DNA from: Deuterostichococcus epilithicus
Taxonomy: Eukaryota > Chlorophyta > Trebouxiophyceae > Prasiolales > Stichococcaceae
Direction: 5' to 3'
Length of the DNA: 64,000 nt
Assembly: GCA_033439295.1 (NCBI GenBank)
Contig: JAVTLE010000008.1
Location: 2,790,001-2,854,000 of the forward strand
Of the stretch, positions 11,308 through 23,712 are shown piece by piece. Numbering within the stretch: the stretch's first letter is position 1; every line of letters begins with the position of its first letter. The notes beneath the pieces are model-generated. The model was not told where the DNA came from. It did no database searches and saw only the letters and a program-made list of their open reading frames with translations. The translations under genes were made by a program, and so were the position numbers.

Positions 11308-12581
11308 GTGGCATAGCAGTCTGCGCTGACGGGCGCCCCTTTTTCATGACCTTGTTATCGAGCTGGCTGCGAAGTTTCGGACGTGGTATACATGGCGTCA
11401 GCAAGGGAGTCAAGATGTCGTCGCTGCATCGGTCAGCTGGGCATAGATGGCGATGTTCCAGCAAACCTGCATCGCGTGACCAACTGCAGCGATCAAATCT
11501 GCAACCGATCGCATTCTCATGCGCGGAAGTCAAGCCGCCACATCACCATGTGCCTGAAGGCTGTGGCATCCTGATGCTGGCAATATGCGACATCCTTCAA
11601 CGATTGTCGCCAGTGCCCACCTGACGCAAGAGTGCAGTTCGTTGGCGACGCAAGTAACTTTTGCATTTCATGCCAGGCTCAACGAAGCATTTGCAAATAG
11701 CAGGGGGTTAGCAAGAAAGCTGAGATAGTGAGGGTGCGGCGGCAAGCGGCGGAAATAATGCTGTCTTTGTCGTTGCTTCCACGGTATCCCATCGAACCAT
11801 CCCAGGCTCGCTCAGCGAAGCATCAACATCAAGAACATGGTGGAAGGATAGCAACAAAGCTGAAATTGCGAGGTTGGGCCGGCATGCAAGCGGCAGAAAT
11901 GTACTGTATTCTGCAAGTAGTATAGTCAAGCCGCTGGGCCAAGGGTCCAAGCTGGGTCGCCGAGTGCGCAAGGGCTGGTACTATAACTTATATGCAGACC
12001 ACTGATGACCCTGAGCAATAGCCACAATTGGCGTCAAGGGTAGCAGTGCTCGACGGGGCGGCAGGACAACCGTGATAGCGAGCGCCGCCGCCGCCGCGAA
12101 GCAAGCGACGCGCCGGGCCAGCGCTCGGCGTAGGGGCAAGCCCCTGCCGCAACCTCCGTCAGCGAACCGCACACGCAGCGTAGGTGCATAATGTCAGGCC
12201 CCCCGCAGGTCGCGGGAGCGCGCACCACAAGAGCACAAAGGACAGTATGTGGGACCCAATGCCATTCAAATCAATAACAACAAGACCGCAACAAGCAAAC
12301 CGCATGCATTTTGATCCTCTCGTATTACTTTGACGGCGCCCCGACAGCACCCACTCCTTCTATTTCTGCCTTTCTTGGCGCCCTTGGGGACACTACCACC
12401 CAACTTGGGCGCACTACCACCCAAGAGCGACACCAGGCCGTAATGCCCGGTGCCGATCAATGCTACACAAAGGCTGTGTGAATCTGACGCACCCATGCAT
12501 GAATTAATTGACACGCGGAGAATTCGCACTTTGAACTTGCTACAATTTCGAACTTTGAATGTCCAGATCCCACCGTGGATG
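11308..12581. other. Intergenic region with a direct repeat, no gene seen
   Basis: No convincing coding signal between the end of the TRF4-like gene and the tRNA. The region holds the degenerate direct repeat annotated separately, and a short 13-bp direct repeat CACTACCACCCAA at 12391-12403 and 12412-12424. Confidence 0.45.
11707..11900. repeat. Degenerate direct repeat pair about 140 bp apart
   Basis: The roughly 50-bp segment 11707-11756 recurs at about 11847-11900. Shared blocks include AAAGCTGA and AAGCGGC(A/G)GAAAT. It is intergenic and of unknown origin. Confidence 0.6.
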
Positions 12582-12692
12582 TTCGGTGTGGCGCAGTGGT
12601 TTAGCGTGGAGGGCCCATACGACCTGCTGGCAAAATTGCCGGCTTACCTTCTCGGTAACCCTCAGGTCCGTCGTTCGAATCGACGCACCGAA
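12582..12692 (+). tRNA. tRNA-Met (CAU) with a 38-nt intron
   Basis: Cloverleaf read directly: acceptor TTCGGTG 12582-12588 pairs fully with CACCGAA 12686-12692. The D stem is GCGC/GCGT with AGTGGTTTA in the loop. Anticodon stem GAGGG 12609-12613 pairs with CCCTC 12659-12663, the loop is CCCATA plus A, and the anticodon CAT lies at 12616-12618. The intron at 12620-12657 sits between positions 37 and 38, the canonical nuclear pre-tRNA site, and can form two small hairpins. The variable loop is AGGTC, and the T stem CGTCG/CGACG has loop TTCGAAT. C33 and the GGG:CCC pairs flanking the anticodon resemble initiator tRNA, while the T loop and the T1:A72 pair do not, so initiator versus elongator identity is unsettled. 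A TTTT tract follows. Confidence 0.85.
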
Positions 12693-12706
12693 AGTGATGG
12701 ACGGCC

Positions 12707-12710
12707 TTTT
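12707..12710 (+). terminator. RNA polymerase III terminator (TTTT)
   Basis: Four T residues on the coding strand 15 bases after the tRNA 3' end, the expected pol III stop signal. Confidence 0.65.
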
Positions 12711-14208
12711 GTTGGTGTTCTAGCTGTGACCTTAGCGTCCACCGGCGTGTGTCTCGTTCCCCACCTGCAAAAACATGATGTCCCGTTGGTGAAATCGATG
12801 CAACAGCTGATAAGTTCGCCGTTCCGTCATGCGGGAGTCGCGCGCGATTGATAGACAATTTGATTGCATCTATGCACAGCCATGCCGAAATCGCCCCCTC
12901 GTCCCCCTGACCGTGTGCATCGGCCCCCCAGCTGCGTGCTGTCATGAGGTTGAGGCTTGGATCGCACTGCTGCCGGTTGCAACCGGCAGGTTTGACAACA
13001 CGCCCAGGCTAGAGCGTGTCTGGCGATGTATTTGACACGGCGCCACCGCCTTGCATGCAGCAGTTGGATCTGGTCTGGGGATAGAATGTATGTGGCGATG
13101 TTCATTATGTCATGCTTACATGAGGTGGACCTTTTTGCTCGCTTCACATGACCGATCAACAATCAGCAAACAATCGACAGTTTGTTTGTGATTCGGTGCC
13201 TTATCAGCCCAAGTGGCGGTGTAACACTCTCTTTGTGCACAGACACAAGAGCAATTCTATAACCAGATAAACTCGTAGAATGTTTTCCCGCCGACGCATT
13301 GCACCGCCTGACACAATCATTCATCAAATGTTCTGTCGAGGGGTTTCACCTCAGGACCGCAGTTCTGTTGCCTTCGTCAGCTGAGACAAGCGAAACAATA
13401 TTCGTTTTATATACAGTATCAGTAAGCTCGTTGTGTTGAAATTTTTGGCGATGAAGCGCCTGGTAGCGCAATGTGACGAATCGGACAGGTTTGCCGCCCA
13501 GCGACTCCGGGTGCTGGAGCTGGCACGGTCTGGCAGCAGGACCAGCCACAGGCGTCGATTGGCGTCAAGCTATGCCGCAGTCTGGCAGGGCGAGGAAGGC
13601 ATCCCTGCCGCCGCCCGTCGCTGACGCTCAAACAGCCGCCTTGACCTGCCCTCAAGGCAGTGGCACCCCAATGCCGGCGCTAGCATACAACATACCACCT
13701 GCGGAGCAGCACAAACATGCGTCACATTCAGACCAGACGGATTGATTCTTTCTTGTCTGTTGCTTTACGAGCAATCTTGCCCACAGGCGCGCTGCTAATA
13801 AGATCGTGGCTGCCACGAGTGACCTGGTGAACACCAACAGCTTCCCATAATGGCGACATTGAGGGCTGCGAGCAAGGGCGCAGCTCAGGGGTTTCTGGTT
13901 ATAGAGCTGCTGATTGAACACATTACAGCAGATGTCGGTCAGATCACGAGCGTGCTGGACTCGCTTGCAGCGTCCATGCGGCAGGCATGCAGACCGCCTT
14001 TGGTATGGCAGCGTACGCAGCAGAGCAGCCGCAGACCTGCGGCCGACCACGGACCACTCATCAGGAGAGTGATGCAACATAATTGTTGAGATGTGCATGG
14101 CCGTAGAGAAATGAGGTGCTGCTGATGACCTCAGGTCTGGACCAAACAGCTTCTAGACTCTTCTGAGACATAACATCTAGAACGACCATATAGGATGCTG
14201 CCAAACCC
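12711..14208. other. Region with no supported gene
   Basis: Frames on both strands lack recognisable motifs. The minus-strand frame at 13652-14098 could be the 3' part of the neighbouring membrane-protein gene, but nothing ties it in. Confidence 0.35.
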
Positions 14209-17200
14209 TCAGCCCATACATGCCGCCAGACTCATAAGGGTATCTGTTGGCAAAAGACAGCGGCTAGTTGTAGGAAGAGGAAAGGGGTGGAGGTGGACGT
14301 GAGACGCAAAGGGGGTAAGAAAGTGCACCTGAGGGGTAGTGCACGTCATTGCTGCGACGCAATAGAGCAGCAGGACTGGCGCAGCCCACACAAACCGAAC
14401 CTGCGCTTTCAGCGGCCCCATGTCACCGTGATTGCAGCCGTGCACCCAGCAGTAAGGCGGTATCGGACATGGTTATTCAATCAGCTGCGGCTGTAAGGGT
14501 CAGGGCGTCCAGCCACACATTGCTGGCGGCAGCATGCCACAGACGTGGTGTGCAAGGCAGGGGGGCGATTGGGGGCTGAGGCCGTTCGACGCGCGTAGCC
14601 TCCCCTACCACACCCTTGAGGCACCCGGCGTCATCAGGGCACCAGTGTCCGGCGTCATCAGGGCACCAGGGTACAGCATCAGAATATCTCATCGTCGGGT
14701 TGATTATTGAGCGAGTGGCAGCACACCCGAACGGACAGGGGGGCGAGCATGACAGCCGTCTCCAGCATGAACATGCGAGCCGCCCACAGTGGGCTGAGCA
14801 GCGGGGGCCCCAGCCCCTCCAGCACGGCGGGCGAGGTCGATACGTTGAAGATCACGGTTGCCGAGGCTGCAAACACCAGTATGCACGCCGCCTCACGGTA
14901 TGCCACATACCTGTTCAAATGGAACGACACGTTCAGGGGAACAAGGCCTGCTGACAAAAGCAAGCCACACCGCATATGTGCAGGCTTACAGGCTTTCAAG
15001 CTCCAGAGCAGTGAGGATCATCACGTCTGCTGCTGACTTTTCGTGCTGCCCTGCTGTGCCGATCAGTGATGCAAGTTGCGCCACTTGCCTGGTGGCACTG
15101 CTGCATGTGAAACGTGTCGCTGCTGCAGCCGGCAGCTGGCAGTCGCAACGAGGGCAAGAGGAACGAGAGGCACAGCGGCGGCGCACCAGGTACGGCCCAG
15201 CAGCGCGACAGCCAGCGCCAGTGTCAGCACCGCCGCCATCGCCAGGCCGGAAGCGAACACCGCGTAGAACAGGTGCGTCGGCGGCCGCAGGCCCTTGGAC
15301 ACGAGGTTGGCCAGAAACACCGTGCAGACCGCGACGTCCAGCTGGCAAAATTTCCAGGAGCTAAAAATTTGAGCAGCAATCGTATCACGGTTGCAGTCCG
15401 GGGATGCTCACAGGATCGATTGGGATCCATTCATGCGGGCTGACGGCCTTGCCAGCTGGCACAGCAGGCACACAACAAGCATGCTTGTGCCCGGGATGTT
15501 GCTCATCAAACGATCGTGGCAGGGGGCTGTGACAGGATATGGAGCCGATAATCCAGCAGCGGCTCACCTGCCAGCTTTGCATGGCGTGCCACCTGGCATA
15601 CGCCTCCTCTTCCGCAGCGCTCCGGTACTGCAACCAGAATGGGTGCGCGGCAAGAGCGGGGACGCCATGCGGCGATGCATTGCCCTTTGAGCTGCCGTAG
15701 CTGGAGTGCATGTCCTGGAGTCTCAGCCTAGCAGCCACGATGCTGGACTTCTTCTCTGCAGGGTCAGCATGACAGACACGATCAATTGGTCAGGTCCTTG
15801 TGCATGTGCACACATGCTGCCCAGCACCATCTGATAGCATGTGCAGCTGGTTGCAGCGGGGCCTCATGTCGTGTGTACAGGTGGTTTGCAGCGTTGCCAC
15901 ATTTGACAATCGGCCCGTCACATTCCCTCAGACGAGCAGGTGGTGCAAGCTTGCTGATGCAGATCTGGTTAAAGCAGAATCCGGGGGATTGCGTCCACCT
16001 GCGGCGCTGTGCAATATGCGGCCCGGCGAGCTGCACCGCTCTGTTTGCAAGCTTTCAGCGGGCGCGGCAGCTGACAGTGCACCTGGTGGGTGGTCACCCA
16101 ATGCAGCCGCCTGCTGAAGCGTAGCCGCCCCTCCGCCTTCATGGCCCGATACGCTGCTGCAGCAGCTCGCGTCGTCGTCCTCACTGAGGCTGCGCGTGCT
16201 GCAGCTCATGGTCGTGGTGTTGCCCTCAGTGCTGAGGCTGCTGACGTTGGTGTCTGCTGGAGCTCCAAGGCTCGTCTCGTGGCTGGGACCAAGGACAGGG
16301 GTGAGTTTCCCTCCGGATGTTGCGCTTGCAGCCGGCGCGCTGCCGGCCGCAGATGGCTGTGGCAGCGGCCGCAACACCGTTGTCAGGAACTGTCGCAGCG
16401 CCTCCGTCGCCGGCGGCAGTGTGGCGGCGAGGGCGTCAGCCAGTGCTGCCACCCGCGGGATGCACCTGCAGGTCACAGTTCCTCTGTTGTGATTTGCAGA
16501 GGATCAGAGTGCAAGGATGGTATGTACGCATGAACGCCATTCTGGCACGTACAGAACGCCAGGCAGGCCGGTGCCTGCCCGGCTTATGCCAGTCTAGCGA
16601 TAAGCCCCAGCAGGCACCTCTACGACGAGGCATGTCCGACTTGTCCGGCGTCGCATCTTGCGGGCTGATGCTGCTGCCAGCAGTGGTGGGTGCAATCCTG
16701 GGCCGACTGCAGAATCAACCAACGCAGATGGCGGCGACAATCGTGCCCATCGCCGATAGTATCGCCCGCCTCCACAACGTTGTTATCGAGCGCTCCGTGC
16801 GCCGCCCCAGGCGGCTGCATCGGCGATCGATTTCTGTTCGGCTGGACCTGTCATGACGTCGTACCAGCAGCAGAAATACCGGGTGGCCCCGCGCGCACCT
16901 GTGGAGGCCTTCGTGCTGCGAGCAGCGGAAAGAAACTGCCAGACAGCCACAGGCACGCTCCTGGTCTTTGTCCGAGCCACCGGCGTTGACCGCTCGGTCG
17001 TGGGCGTTGATTACTATCGGGACGTACAGGGTCGATGTGCACACCCCCTGGCACGCGGAGCGTGAACTGTGAGGCAGACAGGAACAAAAGCGTCATTCGC
17101 GCCCAGATGATCGCCGGTACATGTCGTGCGCGCAACGATCAGCGATCACAGGGATGCACAGGGGTGTACCATATTTGACGCGCGATTTTATCACATGCAG

Positions 17201-17683
17201 GCGCAGGCCAGGCCAGCGTGAATACTGATGAACGTACAGGTGTTTCCGCACCTTGAAAACTCGCCGTGACCTGGGACGAGCCTTGCTGCCGCCGTCGAGG
17301 TGCACGCTCCAACTGCCGATGGCGACAGCGGAACGAGGGAAAGCTGCAGCGGACCTTCCACCGCCAGATCGCTGGTCATGGCCAACACATCATCCGAAAT
17401 TTGCAGTGCGATCCTGTGAGCACCGAGCCAGTTCGAGCCCGGATCGTCCTCGTGCGCGAACTGTGCCAAAATGATGACGGCAGTCGGAATAGACAGGTTC
17501 GGCAGATACGCTGTTGTGGAGCCAAGACTCAGGGAGATACTAGGATGTGGGAGGTTAGGGAATCAGACTCTGCACCTGAGCTCGGAGACTGGCGACAGGA
17601 ACAGCCGGCTTGCATCGACAGCCTCGACTGAGACGCTGCTCGTCGTGAGGCTGTCGACAATGAGTTCAGATAGGCGCTGCATG
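14209..17683 (-). CDS. Unrecognised multi-exon, multi-pass membrane protein
   Basis: A chain of minus-strand coding segments. 17683-17570 begins with an ATG (MQRLSELIVDSLTTSS) and ends at a good donor. The next segment, about 17502-17245, reads SIPTAVIILAQF and SDDVLAMTSDLAVEG and joins in phase. About 16470-16000 is a Ser/Ala-rich region (VAALADALAATLPP). About 15730-15570 is LQYRSAAEEEAYARW, ending at an AG/GTGAGC donor. 15350-15200 contains VFLANLVSKGLRPP and hydrophobic AMAAVLTLALAVALL. 14975-14720 contains hydrophobic ACILVFAASATVIF and AARMFMLETAVMLAPLS. 14440-14340 contains VWAAPVLLLYCVAAM. At least four hydrophobic spans are long enough to cross a membrane. The N-terminal part has the flavour of an extracellular GAIN/REJ-like region of algal polycystin-type proteins, but I see no diagnostic GPS motif. 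Family and both ends are unresolved. Confidence 0.5.
14627..14674. repeat. 24-bp tandem duplication
   Basis: Two near-identical 24-bp units (14627-14650 and 14651-14674) starting GGCGTCATCAGGGCACC. On the minus strand they would encode a repeated WCPDDAG. Confidence 0.8.
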
Positions 17684-18600
17684 GCGCGGCCTGCGCCCAA
17701 GTGGGGTGGTCAGCGCCAGATGATGAATGAAATTGGTGTGAAGCACGCGACGCCTGGTACGCAGACCTGCACCTCCCGCGAAATGTGTTGTAGTGCCCCC
17801 GCTTCGCTCGCAGCTGCACCACGGAGGACTGCGTCTGCTGGCTCAGTTACTGATGAAAGGGACACCCTCGAGCAGGTTTGACCACTTGATGATGGTCTGC
17901 ACGAGACGGGCGTATTTGTGCAGTGGTCAAGCGAGTGGTGATCGTCACAGTCTGAAATCAGGTCAGGGGGAAGTCAGCCAAGTCAGCAAAGTCAGCCAAG
18001 TCGCAGGAAGGGGCGAAGCCAGGGTGAGCCAACGGACTCGTGCAAGTCTTAAGGCAAGCTTAACTCTGCACTCGCGCTCAGGAGTGGTGGTCTGACGGAG
18101 TTGATGCTTGCATTTATCTTACGTAATTTATCGTTTCGCCACGTGTGATTACTTGAAAGGGGTCGTCAAGCTTGTTGCTGCAGCGGTGGCCTTTGTTGCG
18201 CTTCACACTCTCAGCGCATTGCCAGCAATCTGAAAATGCAACTTAACACAGCTTCAGACTGAATGGTGGGCATCTCTTCGCGCGGGCTGTGCGATTCAAA
18301 GAAAGGAGTATGGCACGAAAAGCGCTATCAGTCCCGGCACACGAAACCGACGTTTACAGGCTGCTGCATGGCTTCGAGCAGCGTGTCGCGACGGGTCAGC
18401 CGCTGGGATTCACCACGTTTCGTACCCTGTGGCAAGACATGCATTTCTCTCACATCTTCGAGGTGTGATCAGCTCTAAAAGTGATTCCTACAGATCGTCG
18501 CTCAGCTACTGACATGAGACTGCGAACCTCACAGTGATTGCATCTCACCCGGCGAGCCCGCATTGCTAGATGCGGCCAGCCGTTTGTTGCCCCATAACTG
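17684..18600. other. Intergenic region between divergent genes
   Basis: Lies upstream of both the minus-strand membrane protein and the plus-strand nuclear protein, so it should hold both promoters. No clear promoter element was identified; a short 9-bp tandem repeat is inside. Confidence 0.4.
17970..18005 (+). repeat. Four-unit 9-bp tandem repeat (AAGTCAGCC-like)
   Basis: Consecutive units AAGTCAGCC, AAGTCAGCA, AAGTCAGCC, AAGTCGCAG. It sits in the intergenic region upstream of the membrane protein gene. Confidence 0.8.
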
Positions 18601-18649
18601 GAGAGTGCCAACGACGCTGTTGCACGTCGTCACCGCAGGGCAATTCCAG

Positions 18650-21600
18650 CGGTGCGATGCTGCATCAGCAGTATATGCAATCGCTGTTTGCGGCGGCAGC
18701 AGACGGCCTGCTGCACTCGCCGGCTTCACTGCTGCAGCAGCGGACGCCGCCGGGGAGTCTGCTTGTTGCAGCGGCGGGTGGCGACGCTGGAGGTGTTGCT
18801 CCGACAGCAGGAGCCGGCACTGCCACTGGCCCTGGAGGCGAAGCACCTTCGGCCGAGGGGCTGTCGCCGCCTCTGCAGCTGCCTACCACACCCGCCGGCC
18901 AGCCGCTGATGACGCAGGTGGGGCCGTGTGGCATTAAGCTTGCCCCATAGTGTCTGTGATCAAGGCGGCTGCACACGCAAGTGTGAAGTCGCTGAAGACT
19001 ACAGCGAGCCGGAAACAGACATCGAAAGGTGCATCTCTCCAACAGGCGCAATTGGAGGAGCTGCTGGACATGAGTGACGATGAGGGCGATGCCGATGAAA
19101 ATGTGGATGTCGTTGGCGGCCCGACGCGGCAGCCGCATTCGCTGCGAACGCTGCTGGCGCCGGCGGCTCAGGCACAGCCGCAGCCGCCGGGGCTGGCTAC
19201 GCCGCGGGGCGTCGACGACACAGCTGCAGCCGCGATGCCCGGCAGCGGCGCCGGCACACACGGCGGCGGCGACGGTGGGACGGCAGCGACGGCGACGGCG
19301 GCTGCGATGCCACCGGAGGTCGCTGAGTCAGGGCACTGCGCGGCAGCCGACGGTGCATCCACACAGCCGCAGCCCAGGCGGCGGGGCCGCCCGCCCAGCG
19401 GCAGCATCTCGCGCCGAGAGGCCCGCCGACTGTGCGCTGAGCAGCGCGCTGAGCAGGTGTGCCGCCGTCTGGCAGAACAGTCCGCAACCTGTTGACACCA
19501 TACTGGTGCGAGTGCTTGTGCAGTGGTCGAACCTAGGGCATCACGCGCCAGGAACCATGTGACCAGAGTCTCCATATGACCAGAGCGCTGTGCACATGTG
19601 GACTGCCGCAGGCCGCCCGTGCCTTGGCGGATCAGGGCCAGCCGCCTACGCGCGCCGGCGCCGCGGCCGCCGTCTTTGCGCTGCACTGTCTGCACGAGCT
19701 GCAGCCGCTGAGGTGCAGTGGCGGCGATGGCGGCGGCGGCGAGGCTCCGCAGCCAGTGCGGGCATACCTGCCGCTGCCGGCGCTGCGGTCGGCGGCGCAG
19801 CTGCTGGCTGCCCTCCGGGCAGATGGCCTCGGCCAGGGTGCGGCGGAAGTCCGGATCCATGACTTGTCAGCTGCACCGTAGCGGTCATTCCGCATGTTGC
19901 ATATCACCCTTGTGCTGTGTGCAGCAGAGCAGCTGAGTTTACTGCTATGCATGGTATCAAAGGAGAGGGGATTATCTGGCGACCTGATCTCTGCTTCCAT
20001 CCCCGTTGACACAGCCCTCCTCCGAGCGAGGGGGCGAGGTCCTGAGCGGCACATTGCCAAGGTCCGCAGCGCTGACACGCTGCCGCTTCGCACAGATGTG
20101 GCGGCTGCGCTCAGCGTGATGCGGCGGTCGGGCGCCCTCGCCATCGGCGCACTGGTGCGGCCGCTGAGCGGCTCGGCCGGCGCAGCGGCGGCGGCGCGTN
20201 CCGGGCCCCGCGCCGCCGCTGCGGATGTGGCAGCAGAGACGGCTCTGACTCGCGAGGCCAAGTACTTTCTGTTCTCCACGCTGGAGGCGCGTCTTCTGGA
20301 TCATCTCTCCAACATATTGTGCTCTCGAACCGCAGCTCCCAAGTACATTGGCCCAAGCTCTGAGGCGTCTCATCACGCTGAGGTGGCGGCAGCGAGTGCG
20401 GGTGGCGTCGGCATCACCCGGTGACGAGCTTGATACGAGCCCAGTATCTCGCTGCTGGGAGCCACTGGGTGCATGCAGCCCCCCCCGGGCGCAAGGTGCA
20501 GCAGCAATACGGCTCATCTGACACTGTCTGCGCTCCTCGACCTGGTGCTCAGGGCCTGAGGGGAGTCCAGCAGGCTGTGGACTCTGTGGCGCCGGCATAC
20601 GCGGCTGCGCGGGACGCTGTGTGGGCCAGCGCGGCGGCGGCGGCGGATGCAGATGCGGGCGGCGCAGGTGGCACAGCCGCAGCGGCGGCGGGGGGCCGCC
20701 GGAACGGCGGCGGTGCCCCGCCGCCGATTGCGGACCTGGGCCTGGGCGCCTGGCTGCGGGCGGAAGTCGGCAGGTCTGCCGACGGCATCAGGCAGGTGCG
20801 CCGCCGCGCCGTGGCCGCCTGGTTCGTGGACTCCGACGCCGCTTGTGCTGGCCGTCTAAGCGCGTCTCGCGCTTCTCGCCGTCGGGAGGCGGCCTGCACG
20901 CAGACGGTCCTCAGGCGCCTGCCTGCCCTGCCCACATCTCAGAGCCCACCGAACGCTTCGCTTTGCTGTAAGGTGTCCTGCTCTTTGCCCGAGGACACCA
21001 CGCTCCGCGTCTGTCCTGCGGCATCTGACCTGTTGATGCGCTGGCGGTGCTGGCACGCAGGCCCTGTCGGGGCAGGCGCCCAGCGGGGCCGCTGCCAGGA
21101 GGACCGCAGCGGCGGGCGCTTCGCTCGCCGCTGCTGGTGAGGCGGGCGCCGATGTGGCGGGCGCCGACGCCGATGTGGATCAGGCACGCTCATCTCAGTG
21201 CTTTTGGATTGTGCTCCAGCAACGGCTTTCTATATCGGGTGCCATCTTGCATTCGGGGTTCGAGCCGGGCGGTTCCGCTGCATACGTCTGTCATGGGGCA
21301 TGTTCACAAGCTGAAGCCGTCACAGATTGCTCGCACCTGAGACGCTGCAGCCTGCCTGCAAGGGATCTCCGGCATGCGATCATGCGATCAGCAAACCCAG
21401 CTCGAAAGCAGCGAGCTGGCACATATCATGTACACTGATAATGAGCCGGGCGCACTGCTGCCTGGCACAGGAGTCTGAAGACGACCTCATGGCCTCGCTC
21501 ACGGCGTCACTGGCGCTGCCAGATCCGGACGAGCAAGACGAGGACCTGGCATCCGTTGGTGGCGCGCTAGCTATTCTCGGCGGCGGCGGTGGCAGCGGGG

Positions 21601-23391
21601 GTGCATGGCAGGGCGGCAGCGACGGCGGCAAAGCTTCAGGGCGGGGCGGCGGCCGCGGCGGGAGTGCCAGGCGGGGTGGCGGGGCGGCAGAGGCAAGGGC
21701 AGGGGCAGGCCAAGAAACAGCGGCTCGGCGCAGCAGCAGGCTGAGGCACGCGACCGAGCGGTGAGTTGTAGATGCGCGAGTTCACCTGCTCATGCTGGTT
21801 TGCAACATGGTCCATGGCAAAGCCCTGGCGGTCGTCACCACATCCATCTACACCAGGTGCTGTGCCTTCCTGGCGTGCATGCGGTGGATTCGCCTGCGAT
21901 TTGATTCTGTGGACACAGTGTCAATCCCACCGCCGAGTGACAGGTCCTTGCGGCGGTGTGACAGACTTGCGTGTCTGGAACCGGAAAGGCGGTGCTTCAG
22001 CCATCGTCTTCTACCTGAAACACCTGGGGGTGTCCCTCTGCAAATTTGTGCACCCCAGGGCAGGCTGAGCCGGAGGTCAGCGTCGAAGTCTGTCCTCCCA
22101 GGTGATTCTCTCATCACCTTTTGGTACCAAATACTTTGCATCAGACAGTGCAACTGCTGGACTGCAGGAGCGGGCGCGTGTCGACGCGTCCCTGAGGGCC
22201 TGGAAGGCTGCGGCCGGCACCGCCATGGCGTCCACAAGTAGCCGCGGCGGCAGCGGCGGGGCCTCCTCTGGCACAGCCACCTCGCCCCGCCGGTGGGCGG
22301 CGGGCCGCGCGGCTGGCGAGCGGGCAGACGGTGCAGCGGCCGCGCGTGCTGGAGGGGCCGCTAGCAGCAGCAGAAAGCGTAAGGCCTGTGATGCTGCCGC
22401 CGGCCCGCAAGAGGAGGGTGCCGACCTGCCCGACTGGCCCGGCGGCGGCGGCAGCCCGCCTGCCTCAGCCAGGAATGGCGGCCGGCTTGCCCCGCGCGCA
22501 AGCGGCAGGCCGCCTGTGGGAGCCCGTGCCGCCCGCGGCAAGCGCTCCCGCCTGGCCGCGATGACGGCCACAGGTAACTCGTCGCCGCCCGACGCGGTGC
22601 CGCCTCTGGCGGCTTCCAGTCAAACGCCAAAGCATGCAGCAAAGGCAGCCTATGGCGTCGGCTATGGCCAGGAAGGCGACATGCCGACGCTGCCGGGGTT
22701 GGCGCTCACCCTGGTCGAGCAGCCTGCTGATGCGGCGGCGCCAGCGGCCGCTAGCGCTGTCGTTGCCAGCGGATCGGAGCCACTGGGCACGCGCCTCGGC
22801 ATGGCAGGTAGCCAAGTGGCTGCGGAGGAAACCGAAGGTCGGGCGCAAGTTCAGCATGCAAGCCCTGCCTCAGCGGCGCCCCCCGCCAGCGGCAGCGTCC
22901 TGCGGCAGAACGGCCGGCGGCAGCAGCAGGCGCATCTTGCTGCAATTCGCCCCGCCGCCAGCCCCAGCCACCAGCAGCTGCAGCACGCCGCCGAGCTGCC
23001 CGCAGCTGGCGAGCCGCCCGACAAGCTCGCGAAAGGACGGCGGCAGCAGGGCGCGTCTTTGCAGGGCCGAATGAAAAAATATGGGCGGCCACAGAAGGCC
23101 GCTGCCGCCGCGCAGCCGCCGTCATCGCCACCCCGGGAGGGTTCGCCAGACGCGGTCGGCGGCGGCGTTGGCCGCCAGCAACAGCAGCGTGAGCCGGCGG
23201 GCGCCGTTGCCGTGACAGCATCCACTATGGAAGCTACCATCGGCCTGTCGGAAGTCCTGGCATCGAACGCGCCGGCTGGCGCCTCTGATGGCGAGCGGGG
23301 TCACGGCGGCATTGATGCGGCGGTGGCGCTTGCGGAGCACGAGGCCATGATGGCACAGATTCAGGCCATGCTGGACGACGATGACGGGTAG
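18650..23391 (+). CDS. Low-complexity Ala/Gly-rich nuclear-type protein with AT-hook-like motifs
   Basis: I do not recognise the family. Plus-strand coding segments: about 18650-18950; about 18960-19457, with LEELLDMSDDEGDADEN and an AT-hook-like RRRGRPPSGS, ending at a CAG/GTGTGC donor; 19612 to about 19870 (LPLPALRSAAQLLAALRADG); about 19928-20290 (SADTLPLRTDVAAALSVMRR and REAKYFLFSTLEARLLDHL); about 20550-20830; 21471-21763 (acidic ESEDDLMASLTASL, then Gly/Arg-rich); and a long last exon from about 22102 to TAG 23389-23391. The last exon contains basic SSRKRKACDA and MKKYGRPQKA and an acidic end QIQAMLDDDDG. Alternating acidic and basic low-complexity stretches with Arg-Gly-Arg-Pro motifs fit a chromatin or DNA-associated factor. 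One undetermined base at 20200 lies inside. Exon borders are approximate and two adjacent genes cannot be excluded. Confidence 0.45.
20200..20200. other. Undetermined base (N)
   Basis: Single N in a GCGGCG-rich coding stretch; an assembly or sequencing ambiguity. Confidence 0.95.
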
Positions 23392-23712
23392 TCCCATCGG
23401 CAGTCGTGATGGCACCAGCAACTGGTGACACAGCTGTATGCCCATGGCAGCACTGTGAGCGGCACATGCAGCCGGGTGCTCAGCGTATTACCTGGTGTAG
23501 ATCTTCCGTGTCTGATGCGACGTGTTGCTGCTCTACGTTACCCTGGTGAAGGAAAGTTACGACGTTGCACCGGCGTTGCGCGTGGCCATTGCAGCATCTC
23601 ACTTCTTGGCACCTTCCCCTCATCCGGATCAAGATGCAACGAAAACGCGCGGAGAGTGCGGGTATTGTTGATTGAACTACTTCTCTTAGCCTGAGTAAAC
23701 AGACTGCAGCAG

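Noticed and set aside
16783-16980. Possible GPS (proteolysis-site) motif around CCWYD in the minus-strand membrane protein
   Set aside because: Only the first Cys-Trp element resembles it; the later Cys pair and His-Leu-Thr core are missing.
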